Notes: generated from the letters alone by a model not told the origin. Counted from the stretch's first letter, positions 6,899-13,213 are shown. The stretch is DNA of 13,213 nt from Microcaldota archaeon (GCA_013151465.1 JAADIF010000037.1:1-13213); one strand, 5' to 3'. Numbers and translations: made by a program.

Positions 6899-8395
6899 AT
6901 GAAATCAATAGAATGCGTCTTTTTGACATTACTTCTGTTGTTAGTGCTCTTGCCAGGAGCCTATTCTATTTCAGATGACCAATACTTCTCTGTGGAAGAA
7001 AACAGCTCCTATACATGCATTTACATAAATCTTCCACAGGATCTTGATACCAGTTCAATAGATTCTGCAATCAACTCAGAAATAAAATCGGACAGGCTAA
7101 AAAGTCCGTGGATTGATACAACATCAATCAGTGTCAAGGTGAATCCTGGAATGCTTAGCAGGCAGCCGGTGTGTTTCTATCACGAAGGTAAAAAAGAGGG
7201 AGATTACTCTTTCTTTGAATTGAATCTATCATCAGCAGAACTCTCTGTCAATAAGGGAATCAAGGGAGGCATATGCATAACCAAATATGATGATATCGAT
7301 GTGCAGCACGACACCGATAATGCAACAGACATCTGTGAGCTGCTTAGCAAAAGAGCCGATATTTTCGATGTGCAGTTCAGATATCCGTATATAGAGGCAA
7401 AGCCAGGCGAGTTGATAAGAAACGGCGTTTACGTCACCTCGTATGCCCACATAAGAATAAAGTTCAACATAGAAAGTGACATTGAGAATGATCTGGAATC
7501 ATGGATAACCGCAACGGATCCATCCTCCCCTACAGAAACCAAGAGCTTCAAGATGAAAGCCCCAGAAACGGAGGGCAGCTACAATATAATTGTCCGCGGC
7601 TCTATAATGGGTTGTAACATGGAGGCATGCAGAAAAACCACGATCGGGGTGTTGAGGGTATCAGAGAATGCGAGCCGGAGGGGATTTGTTCTTAACGTCG
7701 TTCCACAGAATATCAATATCAAAGATGTCGACAACGTCACGTTGAAACTGCTTGTCACAAATTACGAGAACGATATGAATTTCTCAATAAGTGCGACAGG
7801 TGATAATGGAATAACAGTTTCACCCAAAAAGAAAAGCGTTAATGTAAAGAAGAATAGCTTCGCTTCAGTCGAGTTTGTCATTACGCCAAACAATGGGGAT
7901 GAAAACCTTTATACAATAAATTTCGATGTGCTCTCAGAAGACAATGAAGAGCACGCAATAGAAGCCCATGTATCCTTCGGTGAGCTTCTTACCGACGCCA
8001 AAAGAGAGGTCGATAAGATTCTTGAGGATGCCAAAGAAAATGGCGATAAAGAAACTGAAACGTTTGTTCTTGAAAGGTTCGAGGAATTCAAGGAAAAGCG
8101 CAATCAAGCTGATTACGGCGACGATCTTTCCGTCTATGACGAGTTCAAGAAGTCGTTGAAGAAGGCTAAAAAGGGTGAAATAAAGTCGAACACCAGCACG
8201 ACAAAGAAGCCCAAGACAAGGAAAATACCGCCGCACCCGGATGACAATGCAAATGATGGCAACGCCCTAGATTGGATGGTATTCCTGATTCCGCTGATAA
8301 TAATCATAGGCGTGATAGCTTTCTTCATATACAAGAAAACACAGAACGTTTCAGAAAAATATGATTACCCGGGATTTGATGAGGAGAGCATCTAG
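6899..8395 (+). CDS. Second membrane-anchored surface protein of similar architecture
   Basis: Family not recognised. The ATG at 6899 gives 498 residues and opens directly on a signal peptide (MKSIECVFLTLLLLLVLLPG, likely cut near AYS); the longer frame from 6830 would overlap the preceding gene and bury the signal, so it was not used. The ectodomain has six cysteines (40, 92, 126, 146, 239, 244), possibly paired as disulfides. Residues about 262-358 look like an immunoglobulin-type sandwich of the archaeal cell-surface kind (VTLKLLVTNYENDMNFS...FASVEFVITPNN). A charged helical stalk (about 360-428) and a Lys/Pro/Thr linker lead to one membrane helix (about 458-478) and a short tail ending GFDEESI. 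It lies 34 bp after the preceding surface protein gene and is likely in the same transcript, although ATTAATAT about 27 bp upstream could act as a weak box of its own. Its stop overlaps the convergent gene's stop. Confidence 0.8.
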   Translation: MKSIECVFLTLLLLLVLLPGAYSISDDQYFSVEENSSYTCIYINLPQDLDTSSIDSAINSEIKSDRLKSPWIDTTSISVKVNPGMLSRQPVCFYHEGKKEGDYSFFELNLSSAELSVNKGIKGGICITKYDDIDVQHDTDNATDICELLSKRADIFDVQFRYPYIEAKPGELIRNGVYVTSYAHIRIKFNIESDIENDLESWITATDPSSPTETKSFKMKAPETEGSYNIIVRGSIMGCNMEACRKTTIGVLRVSENASRRGFVLNVVPQNINIKDVDNVTLKLLVTNYENDMNFSISATGDNGITVSPKKKSVNVKKNSFASVEFVITPNNGDENLYTINFDVLSEDNEEHAIEAHVSFGELLTDAKREVDKILEDAKENGDKETETFVLERFEEFKEKRNQADYGDDLSVYDEFKKSLKKAKKGEIKSNTSTTKKPKTRKIPPHPDDNANDGNALDWMVFLIPLIIIIGVIAFFIYKKTQNVSEKYDYPGFDEESI

Positions 8396-8886
8396 TCAGG
8401 TCCTGTAGATTCTATATTATAGAGGTTCTTTGTATACGTGATGAACCTTTCAGCGTACTCTTGGCACAATTTCAGGTGATGCTGCCTTACCTTCTGATAA
8501 TACAGATACCAATATATCATCCATAGAAGCTTGAGAAACCAGTTTCCCTTGCCGTATGTATGTTCAAGGCTTGCCTCAACCTCCATCCTGAAGTTGCCCT
8601 CATTCTTTGTCTTGTATTTGAAGCCCACTATCCTGTATGCAAACCACATCGTGGTAAACCTGCTGAATGGCTTCTTTGCAACCCTGTGGGAAAACAGCTG
8701 TATGGGGTCGCCTGTCCAATCCCACATGAATCGGGGCTCGCCTGTTTTCGATGTGCTTATTTCGAATATCTTTTTGAGAGGTTTATGCGCTTCCCTGTAG
8801 ATTTTGAAGGGGTCCGGTCCGCTGTAGCTTATTATCTTGAATTTTCTCGGAGCAAAACAATCATCAACTATCCTTACGGTTGCCAT
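8392..8886 (-). CDS. Conserved-type hypothetical protein, DDCF family, second operon gene
   Basis: I cannot name this 164-residue family. It is a divergent paralogue of the gene just upstream: both have DDCF near the N-terminus (8-11 here), a helix containing a basic-aromatic KIY/KLY, the motif F-x-W-x-x-x-G-D (53-60 here), a run of aromatic beta strands (WFAYRIVGFKY, FRMEVEASLEH) and two C-terminal helices rich in Trp, Tyr and basic residues (WMIYWYLYYQKVRQHH). No signal peptide; the aromatic helix at about 116-130 could touch a membrane. The start at 8886 is chosen over the frame opening at 8970 because AGGTGG lies 4 nt upstream, and the longer version would overlap the preceding gene. The intergenic gap is 16 bp, so the two genes form an operon. 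Confidence 0.75.
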   Translation of the reverse strand: MATVRIVDDCFAPRKFKIISYSGPDPFKIYREAHKPLKKIFEISTSKTGEPRFMWDWTGDPIQLFSHRVAKKPFSRFTTMWFAYRIVGFKYKTKNEGNFRMEVEASLEHTYGKGNWFLKLLWMIYWYLYYQKVRQHHLKLCQEYAERFITYTKNLYNIESTGPD

Positions 8887-8890
8887 AAAT

Positions 8891-8896
8891 CCACCT
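8891..8896 (-). promoter_or_regulatory. Ribosome binding site for the gene starting at 8886
   Basis: AGGTGG on the minus strand, 4 nt before the ATG. It decides the start and lies in the short gap between the two operon genes. Confidence 0.6.
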
Positions 8897-8902
8897 TTAT
8901 CA

Positions 8903-9547
8903 TTATTTCTGACTTCGCTGAGGAGGTGGCCTGTGTACGGCCGGCTGAGCTGGCCGGTTTTGATTTGCATCAGGCCTCGGTGCAGGCTGCGCCCTTCTCA
9001 CTACGGTGGTGCCCGCGGCTGCGGACGGTTTTATGTTCTCATTCATCTCCCTGAATTTCTTTACGACTTCTTTTATGAATGCAGTTGTTATATTTCTGCA
9101 ATCTATGAGATATCCGACCCTTTTCTTATGATAGAATGCCCTATGCCAGAATGTTCTTATTATCTCGTAAAGGAGCGATCTTTGCCATAATGTGTCCTGC
9201 GGAAAAGATGTTCTTAGTACAGGTTTTATCTTTATTGTCGCCTGCCCGGTATTTTCATTCCCGGACCCGCTAAGATCTACCCTCAGATAGAAAAAGGAGA
9301 AATAGTCCTTGTCCTTGTGGACATACCATCTGACCGTGAATTTCTCTTTATCGCCCATCTTGCCCCATGAGAAGTTCTCCTCCTCTATTTCATGATCAAG
9401 AACATGAAAGACGTTCTTCATCGTGTCATATATCATCTGATAGAGTTTTGGGGTGTTCGGACCCACGAGCTTTATCGAAGGGACCTCGGGCTTATCCGGA
9501 AAGCAATCATCCTGAAACGTCATTTTCGTTCTTGCAAAAGAGGCCAT
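8903..9547 (-). CDS. Conserved-type hypothetical protein, DDCF family, with Pro-rich tail, first operon gene
   Basis: This 214-residue protein is the longer member of the tandem pair. It has DDCFPDKP at 13-20, F-S-W-G-K-M-G-D at 59-66, a beta region (YFSFFYLRVDLSGSG, QATIKIKPVLRT) and a helical region (WQRSLLYEIIRTFWHRAFYHKKR, 121-143). This order reminds me of an uncharacterised archaeal family with a run of strands followed by two aromatic-basic helices, but I recall no function. Residues about 175-214 are a disordered tail rich in Pro, Ala, Arg and Gln, absent from the paralogue. The ATG at 9547 has AAGGTG six nt upstream; a GTG three codons earlier overlaps that site and was rejected. The promoter is probably the shared element at 9601-9610. 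Substrate, fold and role remain unknown. Confidence 0.75.
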   Translation of the reverse strand: MASFARTKMTFQDDCFPDKPEVPSIKLVGPNTPKLYQMIYDTMKNVFHVLDHEIEEENFSWGKMGDKEKFTVRWYVHKDKDYFSFFYLRVDLSGSGNENTGQATIKIKPVLRTSFPQDTLWQRSLLYEIIRTFWHRAFYHKKRVGYLIDCRNITTAFIKEVVKKFREMNENIKPSAAAGTTVVRRAQPAPRPDANQNRPAQPAVHRPPPQRSQK

Positions 9548-9553
9548 CAGCAA

Positions 9554-9559
9554 CACCTT
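9554..9559 (-). promoter_or_regulatory. Ribosome binding site for the gene starting at 9547
   Basis: AAGGTG on the minus strand, 6 nt before the chosen ATG. It overlaps the alternative GTG start at 9556. Confidence 0.55.
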
Positions 9560-9593
9560 ATCAGTTTAGCACAGTTTTAGCTTCATCCACATT

Positions 9594-9610
9594 ATGCGCA
9601 TTTTATATAT
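9594..9610. promoter_or_regulatory. TATA-like element and adjoining palindrome between divergent genes
   Basis: TTTTATATAT at 9601-9610 (ATATATAAAA on -) is nearly symmetric. On - it places a transcript start near 9579, about 32 nt ahead of the DDCF operon. On + it is centred 24 bp before the ATG at 9629, close to leaderless spacing. ATGCGCAT, an 8-bp palindrome at 9594-9601, abuts it and could be an operator. Confidence 0.45.
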
Positions 9611-9628
9611 TTGGCTGAGGAATTATAA

Positions 9629-9829
9629 ATGAATTATAAAAATTATGGTGCCCTTATGCTTATATGGTTGTTAGTAAAGATCCTGAGCATCATATTCATA
9701 GCATTTGGAGCTTTTCTGGTCTTTCTGGGTCCCGGAACAAAAACCCACCAGCCTGACGATTTTGCTGTGGCTATGGTAGTAATCGGCATAATATTGATAT
9801 TGGTTGGCATGTATATGCTTATGTCATAA
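9629..9829 (+). CDS. Small two-helix membrane protein
   Basis: A 66-residue hydrophobic protein with two membrane helices (about 9-33 and 45-65) joined by a short polar loop, LGPGTKTHQPDDF. There are no catalytic or cofactor motifs, so no function is proposed. The codon pattern holds to the end and a TATA-like element lies upstream, so it is probably real. It diverges from the DDCF operon and ends 7 bp from the convergent TrmB-family gene. Confidence 0.6.
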   Translation: MNYKNYGALMLIWLLVKILSIIFIAFGAFLVFLGPGTKTHQPDDFAVAMVVIGIILILVGMYMLMS

Positions 9830-9838
9830 AATAAAATT
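9826..9838 (-). terminator. T-rich stretch at the end of the TrmB-family gene
   Basis: Across its stop codon and just after it the minus strand reads AATTTTATTTTAT, suitable for archaeal termination. It overlaps the end of the small membrane protein gene on the other strand. Confidence 0.35.
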
Positions 9839-10631
9839 AATTGTTTGACGTTTCCCAGACCTGACCAAATACAGGCTCTGCAAAACTCTTCACTGCATGC
9901 GGAGAATTGGCCCAGAAGACAACATCCTGTGTCGGGTGAACTTTCTTGCCATCTGATAATGCCATCATGAGATGGTTATCGTCCACGACAACAAGGCGCT
10001 TATCATGGGGACCGCTGTCCTTGACCTCTGCTATCTGGGCAAATGCGTTTGACGGCGTGTTATCACTCAATGGGGCTGCTATCTTCAGTTTTATGCCTTT
10101 CTTTGTCAGACGCTTGAGGACGTTATAATGGTTTGAATAAAGCTCATTCAGACCGTCTTCAGTTGTCATTATCTTTATGCTCTTTTTTGCCTGCTTGAAT
10201 AATGAATGCATATGTTGGTTTATCGAATGCCTGCCTTTCAATGTTCCTGTCATCTCGAAGGGCTGTACCATGTTAAATCCTTCTTTATAAATCATTTCCA
10301 TCTCTTTTGCAACCTGGGATTTTGCGAGTTTGTCAATTCTTTCAAGCATCTCTTTATGCTTTCTCTCAAGATTTGATTTTGTCCTTTCAAGTGCGTCCTT
10401 CGGGGCAAGGGCAACATATCTTATGGGTTTTGATGGCTGTGCAACGACAAATCCTTTTTCTGCGAGGGATTCGAGGATATCATAAGAACGAGATCTTGGT
10501 ACGTTTGCTATCTGTGAGAGTTCTCCTGCGGTTGAAACGCCTTTTGCAAGAAGCGCAACAAATATCTTCCTCTCATAAAGATTAAGTCCTATGCTCTTGA
10601 GAGCGTCCATAACTTCAGTGCTTGCCAACAT
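9837..10631 (-). CDS. TrmB-family transcriptional regulator without sugar-binding domain
   Basis: The 264-residue protein has the TrmB layout. Residues about 10-75 are a winged helix (LNLYERKIFVALLAKGVSTAGELS, recognition helix PRSRSYDILESL at 45-56, wing ending IRYVAL). Residues about 80-115 are a coiled coil for dimerisation. Residues about 130-264 are a phospholipase-D-like fold without the catalytic HKD motif (SIKIMTTEDG, LKIAAPLSD, RLVVVDDNHLMMAL). The long C-terminal sugar-binding domain of maltose-responsive TrmB is absent, as in the shorter chromatin-associated TrmBL2-like proteins, so the ligand is not predictable. The start has GGGGTGA five nt upstream. An inverted repeat over the expected transcription start suggests autorepression. 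Confidence 0.85.
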   Translation of the reverse strand: MLASTEVMDALKSIGLNLYERKIFVALLAKGVSTAGELSQIANVPRSRSYDILESLAEKGFVVAQPSKPIRYVALAPKDALERTKSNLERKHKEMLERIDKLAKSQVAKEMEMIYKEGFNMVQPFEMTGTLKGRHSINQHMHSLFKQAKKSIKIMTTEDGLNELYSNHYNVLKRLTKKGIKLKIAAPLSDNTPSNAFAQIAEVKDSGPHDKRLVVVDDNHLMMALSDGKKVHPTQDVVFWANSPHAVKSFAEPVFGQVWETSNN

Positions 10632-10635
10632 TTAT

Positions 10636-10642
10636 TCACCCC
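10636..10642 (-). promoter_or_regulatory. Ribosome binding site of the TrmB-family gene
   Basis: GGGGTGA on the minus strand, ending 4 nt before the ATG at 10631; a good match to the archaeal anti-Shine-Dalgarno sequence. Confidence 0.6.
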
Positions 10643-10646
10643 TATC

Positions 10647-10672
10647 AAATAATATTATGAAATATGTTATTT
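10647..10672. promoter_or_regulatory. Imperfect inverted repeat, candidate TrmB-family operator
   Basis: AAATAATAT (10647-10655) and ATGTTATTT (10664-10672) pair at 8 of 9 positions around an 8-bp spacer. The centre, 10659.5, is where transcription from the box at 10684-10693 should begin. A bound dimer there would block initiation. Functional assignment is inferred. Confidence 0.4.
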
Positions 10673-10683
10673 TTGCATCATCG

Positions 10684-10693
10684 CTTTATAAAG
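10684..10693 (-). promoter_or_regulatory. Proximal TATA box of the TrmB-family gene
   Basis: CTTTATAAAG, a perfect palindrome, places a transcript start near 10662 and a leader of about 30 nt that holds the ribosome site. Confidence 0.5.
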
Positions 10694-10732
10694 ATTCATT
10701 GAACCAGGTGCGATTTTCTCTTTACAGTTATA

Positions 10733-10745
10733 TAGATGGTATCTA
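10733..10745. repeat. Inverted repeat TAGAT-3-ATCTA
   Basis: A perfect 5-bp inverted repeat with a 3-bp spacer, lying between the distal TATA box and its expected transcription start. It could be a regulator site. Confidence 0.3.
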
Positions 10746-10748
10746 ACA

Positions 10749-10756
10749 TTTATAAA
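10749..10756 (-). promoter_or_regulatory. Distal TATA box upstream of the TrmB-family gene
   Basis: TTTATAAA, preceded by AAAGG (a plausible BRE). It predicts a start near 10723-10727, meaning either a TrmB transcript with a leader of about 95 nt or a short separate RNA. It sits about 60 bp downstream of the ligase stop. Confidence 0.45.
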
Positions 10757-10769
10757 CCTTTAGTATATT

Positions 10770-10787
10770 TGTCACTCGAAAGTGACA
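10770..10787. other. Perfect 7-bp hairpin between ligase and TrmB-family gene
   Basis: TGTCACT, a CGAA loop, then AGTGACA. It lies 25 nt past the ligase stop and just upstream of the distal promoter. No T-run follows on either strand, so it is not a bacterial-type terminator; RNA 3'-end protection or an activator site are the options. Confidence 0.4.
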
Positions 10788-10812
10788 TCGATAGTGGCAA
10801 CAAAGTAGAGGA

Positions 10813-12780
10813 TTAACCACGGCCCTTTTGCCTCATGAAAAGGGCGTTCATCCTTTCTATGGTGTCCGCCTCGTCGGGGCTTCTGTCATATCTTATCCTG
10901 ACAAGGCGCGGAAAGCGCAGAGCGTAGCCGGAAGCATAGTTTGGCGATTCCTGTATTTCCTCATAAGCTATTTCAAGAACAATCCTTGGCTTTACAATTA
11001 CCATGTTATCCTTTTCCGTTGTTATGTCATCTTTTATCATTTCAGTGAGGTCTTTGAATGTTACATCGTCATCTGCTGTTTTCTTCTCCTTTATCCCTGT
11101 CCCCATCATGCCGCACTCCCTGAAATTCCCGTCTTCATCGCGCGCAGAGAGTATGAATGAGCCAAACCAGCCTGCGCGTTTTCCTGTCCCCCAGACAGCG
11201 CCGGTGATGACAAGATCAAGCGTCTCCATTATGGGCTTGACCTTGAGCCAGCCGCCTGCAACCCTCTTTCCCGGCTGATATGGCGCATCAAGGTTTTTTA
11301 CCATCACGCCTTCCTGTCCGGCAGAAAGCGCATCCTGATAGAACACGCGCGCTTTCTCGATATCCTTTGTCACAAGCTGCTTGGCCAGCTGCAATTTCCC
11401 ATTTTCCTCTTCAACTATTTCTGAGAGGATTCTCCTCCTCTCTGAGAATGGCTGATCAAAGAGCATCTCACCTTCAAGAAAAATCACGTCAAAAAGGTTG
11501 ACCTGCACAGGTATCTCCTTTGCAAGCTTGCGAATGTCATATTTTCTGTGTATCCTTTGGGAGAGCTTCTGGAAAGGAACAGGTTTTCCTGTTTTTTGGT
11601 CAATCCCCACGCTTTCGCCTTCAAGTACGCATACCTCAACCTTTACGTGCCTTTTTATCATATCAACAATGTCCGGAAACATGGCCGTGACGTTTTCCAT
11701 GCGCCTTGTGAAAAGCCAGACGCGTTCCCCGTCCTTGTGGATCTGTGTCCTCATGCCATCGTATTTGACCTCAAGGGCCACATGCTCAAAGCTTTCTATT
11801 GCATCCTCAAGCGAAGGCGCTTTTTCTGCCAAAAGCACATGGATGGGTCTTCCCGGCGTTATCTTTGCCTTTTTAAGGCCTATGATGCCTTTATTTTTTG
11901 CAATAATGGCGACCTCGGCGTAATCTGGGTTTAAAAACCATGCCCATTCGATATAACCTACAATCCTCTTGTATAGGTCATTTCCGAGTGAATCATCGCC
12001 TGTGATTATATAATCTATTTTCCCTTCTCTCTTCCAGAGGAGATTCTCGTCAAAATCGGAGAGGTCTTTCTCGGAGACGTTATTTCTTTTAATGAAATCC
12101 TCGAATTTCTCTTCAGAAATCATTCTTTTTGCCTTTTTTGCACCTTCCGCATCGAAAACAAAGCTTTTGCCTGACGAATTGAGGAAAAGCGAAATGAACC
12201 TGTCCTTTTTTCCTGCATTCCCAAGCCATTCAACATCGGCAAACCATGCCTGTGCTATTGCATCCCTTATCACGCCCTCGGCAACGCCGATGCGAAGATC
12301 CTCTGTGATTGTGCGTATTATATATTTTGCCTCTTTCGGAGAGGCTGAAGAAACAAGCTCAGAGACAAGATTCATCTTTCTTGAGGCGGAGCCCGCACCT
12401 TCGGTCTCGGCGAGGCGCCGGAAGTTCTCAAAAACATTCCCAAGCGACAGTTTCTTCGAGAAAAGCACCATCTGCGTCTTTTTTCCGATGGCTTTTTCTG
12501 CAACAAGCCCAAGGTCTCCAAGCTCCGAAAAATCCTTCATTACAATGCTTTCTGAAAGGCCGCTTGTCGCTGAGATTATCTTTGCAGATGTCTTTGCGGC
12601 AAGGCCTATCTCCTTTTCAGACCATTTGGGAAAGACCTTGCCCTGAAGAAGGAGGATGCTCATCCTGACGTCATTATCATCGAGGTTTTCCAGAAATGAT
12701 GATATCATCCCGACCTTGTCAAGGCGCGATGGCGTCTTTTCAAGGCGTTCATAAAGCTCGACGAGTTTTGCATATTCCAT
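10813..12780 (-). CDS. lig: ATP-dependent DNA ligase
   Basis: The enzyme seals nicks in duplex DNA through an enzyme-AMP intermediate, joining Okazaki fragments and repair sites. The 655 residues hold an N-terminal helical DNA-binding domain (about 1-180), the adenylation domain (about 310-515) and a C-terminal OB fold (about 516-640). Motif I is EVKYDGMR with the catalytic lysine K339; motif III is LEGESV at 386, IIIa NLFDVIF at 428-434, IV EGVMVK at 490-495 and V WLKVKP at 511-516. RFPRLVRIRYDRSPDEADT near the end is typical of archaeal and eukaryal ligases. Archaeal ligases usually have about 560-600 residues; the surplus lies mainly at about 181-268, between DAIAQAWF and the conserved LNPDYAEVA block. 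The start is supported by a TATA box 26 bp upstream and no ribosome site. Confidence 0.96.
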   Translation of the reverse strand: MEYAKLVELYERLEKTPSRLDKVGMISSFLENLDDNDVRMSILLLQGKVFPKWSEKEIGLAAKTSAKIISATSGLSESIVMKDFSELGDLGLVAEKAIGKKTQMVLFSKKLSLGNVFENFRRLAETEGAGSASRKMNLVSELVSSASPKEAKYIIRTITEDLRIGVAEGVIRDAIAQAWFADVEWLGNAGKKDRFISLFLNSSGKSFVFDAEGAKKAKRMISEEKFEDFIKRNNVSEKDLSDFDENLLWKREGKIDYIITGDDSLGNDLYKRIVGYIEWAWFLNPDYAEVAIIAKNKGIIGLKKAKITPGRPIHVLLAEKAPSLEDAIESFEHVALEVKYDGMRTQIHKDGERVWLFTRRMENVTAMFPDIVDMIKRHVKVEVCVLEGESVGIDQKTGKPVPFQKLSQRIHRKYDIRKLAKEIPVQVNLFDVIFLEGEMLFDQPFSERRRILSEIVEEENGKLQLAKQLVTKDIEKARVFYQDALSAGQEGVMVKNLDAPYQPGKRVAGGWLKVKPIMETLDLVITGAVWGTGKRAGWFGSFILSARDEDGNFRECGMMGTGIKEKKTADDDVTFKDLTEMIKDDITTEKDNMVIVKPRIVLEIAYEEIQESPNYASGYALRFPRLVRIRYDRSPDEADTIERMNALFMRQKGRG

Positions 12781-12802
12781 GCATAATAATTTGGGTTAAT
12801 GT

Positions 12803-12810
12803 TATTTAAT
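12803..12810 (-). promoter_or_regulatory. TATA box of the ligase gene
   Basis: TTAAATAA on the minus strand, centred 26 bp before the ATG at 12780, predicts a leaderless ligase mRNA. The palindrome GGATATCC (12813-12820) lies directly upstream. Confidence 0.5.
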
Positions 12811-12827
12811 CTGGATATCCTATCAGT

Positions 12828-12850
12828 AAAAACAAAAATATTAAAAATAA
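12828..12850 (-). terminator. Triple T-run terminator after the right-edge membrane protein gene
   Basis: Eleven nt past the stop codon the minus strand carries three runs of five T (TATTTTTAATATTTTTG, then TTTTTAC). This is a strong archaeal termination signal, and it separates the gene from the ligase promoter. Confidence 0.65.
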
Positions 12851-12860
12851 GAAATTGGCT

Positions 12861-13211
12861 TCAGCTGTCAGTTTTCTGACCAGAGCCAGATGATGACGAT
12901 GAGCTCTTTCCATCCTTTGTCATCGCCCAGAACGCTATCGCAAGTATCGCGATGACAAAGACGACTGTCCAGAAATCCGAACTTACCGACACCGGGGGCA
13001 CCGGAATAAGCCATCCTGCGCCTGCCCCCATAAGGACAAGGATCAGGAAGAATACTATGAGAAGACCTGCGCCGTATTTTACCCATGTGTTGCCTTCTGC
13101 GAGATCTTTCCACGGCTTAAACCCGATAAGCCCTGTGAGCAATAGTATGAACAGTATCCCGGATGCAAGCACAAGGAACGTTCCCGAAAGGTTTGCAAAA
13201 AAAGTTGCTAT
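12861..13211 (-). CDS. Multi-helix membrane protein (5' partial, runs off the right edge)
   Basis: The minus-strand frame stays open to the edge, giving at least 117 codons including the stop (IATFFANLSGTFLV... then the part after the internal GTG at 13172), so the GTG is probably not the start. Three membrane helices are visible: ASGILFILLLTGLIGF, GAGLLIVFFLILVLMGAGAG and FWTVVFVIAILAIAFWAM. A short hydrophilic tail, DGKSSSSSSGSGQKTDS, follows the last helix. An Asn-Leu-Ser sequon and VPPVSVSSD lie in loops. I see no enzyme or transporter motif and cannot name the family. Confidence 0.65.
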   Translation of the reverse strand: MATFFANLSGTFLVLASGILFILLLTGLIGFKPWKDLAEGNTWVKYGAGLLIVFFLILVLMGAGAGWLIPVPPVSVSSDFWTVVFVIAILAIAFWAMTKDGKSSSSSSGSGQKTDS

Positions 13212-13213
13212 CA

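Noticed and set aside
8887..8970. Longer start of the second DDCF gene
   Set aside because: It overlaps the preceding gene's Pro-rich tail, and the ATG at 8886 has its own ribosome site.
8560..9054. 164-codon open frame on + across the DDCF operon
   Set aside because: Antisense to two genes with matching motifs and ribosome sites; no family resemblance.
10770..10787. Intrinsic (hairpin plus U-run) terminator for the ligase
   Set aside because: No T-run follows the hairpin on the ligase strand.
12092..12646. 184-codon open frame on + inside the ligase gene
   Set aside because: Ser-rich and Phe-rich antisense of a well-conserved gene; no motif, no promoter.
1..13213. CRISPR array, tRNA, rRNA or insertion sequence
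   Set aside because: No regularly spaced direct repeats, cloverleaf signatures, or transposase-like frames were seen on either strand.

Overview
The window reads as a chromosomal segment of an archaeon. It carries an archaeal-type ATP-dependent DNA ligase, a TrmB-family regulator and TATA-like boxes about 25-28 bp ahead of several start codons, which suggests leaderless transcripts. It also carries AGGTGG/GGAGGA-type ribosome sites and T-run terminators. The gene style (dense, many small or unknown membrane proteins, type I membrane surface proteins, families without clear names) suggests an uncultivated lineage, perhaps of the DPANN kind, but the sequence alone does not fix the lineage. No tRNA, rRNA, CRISPR array, IS element or transposase was seen.

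Left part (1-3600): the 3' half of a Type ISP-like restriction-modification enzyme enters from the left edge, cut inside its methylase motif I. It is followed by two nucleotidyltransferase-fold genes placed tail to tail: a winged-helix/MNT fusion on + and a DUF4037-like protein on -. This looks like accessory, defence-flavoured DNA.

Centre (3600-9830): a minus-strand protein with four CBS repeats has a C-terminal domain whose predicted topology matches the ribosome hibernation factor fold (HPF/RaiA). Divergent from it are two consecutive plus-strand genes for secreted, membrane-anchored surface proteins that share an architecture (signal peptide, beta-rich ectodomain, helical stalk, one C-terminal membrane helix, short acidic tail ending in Phe-acidic-Ile). 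They meet, tail to tail with overlapping stop codons, a minus-strand two-gene operon of divergent paralogues that belong to a family I cannot name. A small two-helix membrane protein diverges from that operon.

Right part (9830-13213): a TrmB-family regulator whose 180-bp upstream region has two candidate promoters and three inverted repeats, then a DNA ligase with an unusual insertion between its N-terminal and adenylation domains, and finally a partial multi-helix membrane protein running off the right edge.

How the genes work together is mostly inference. The restriction enzyme and nucleotidyltransferases may form a small mobile or defence patch. The CBS-HPF protein would link adenylate energy charge to ribosome dormancy. 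The two surface proteins are probably co-transcribed and may act together at the cell surface. The ligase is housekeeping replication and repair.
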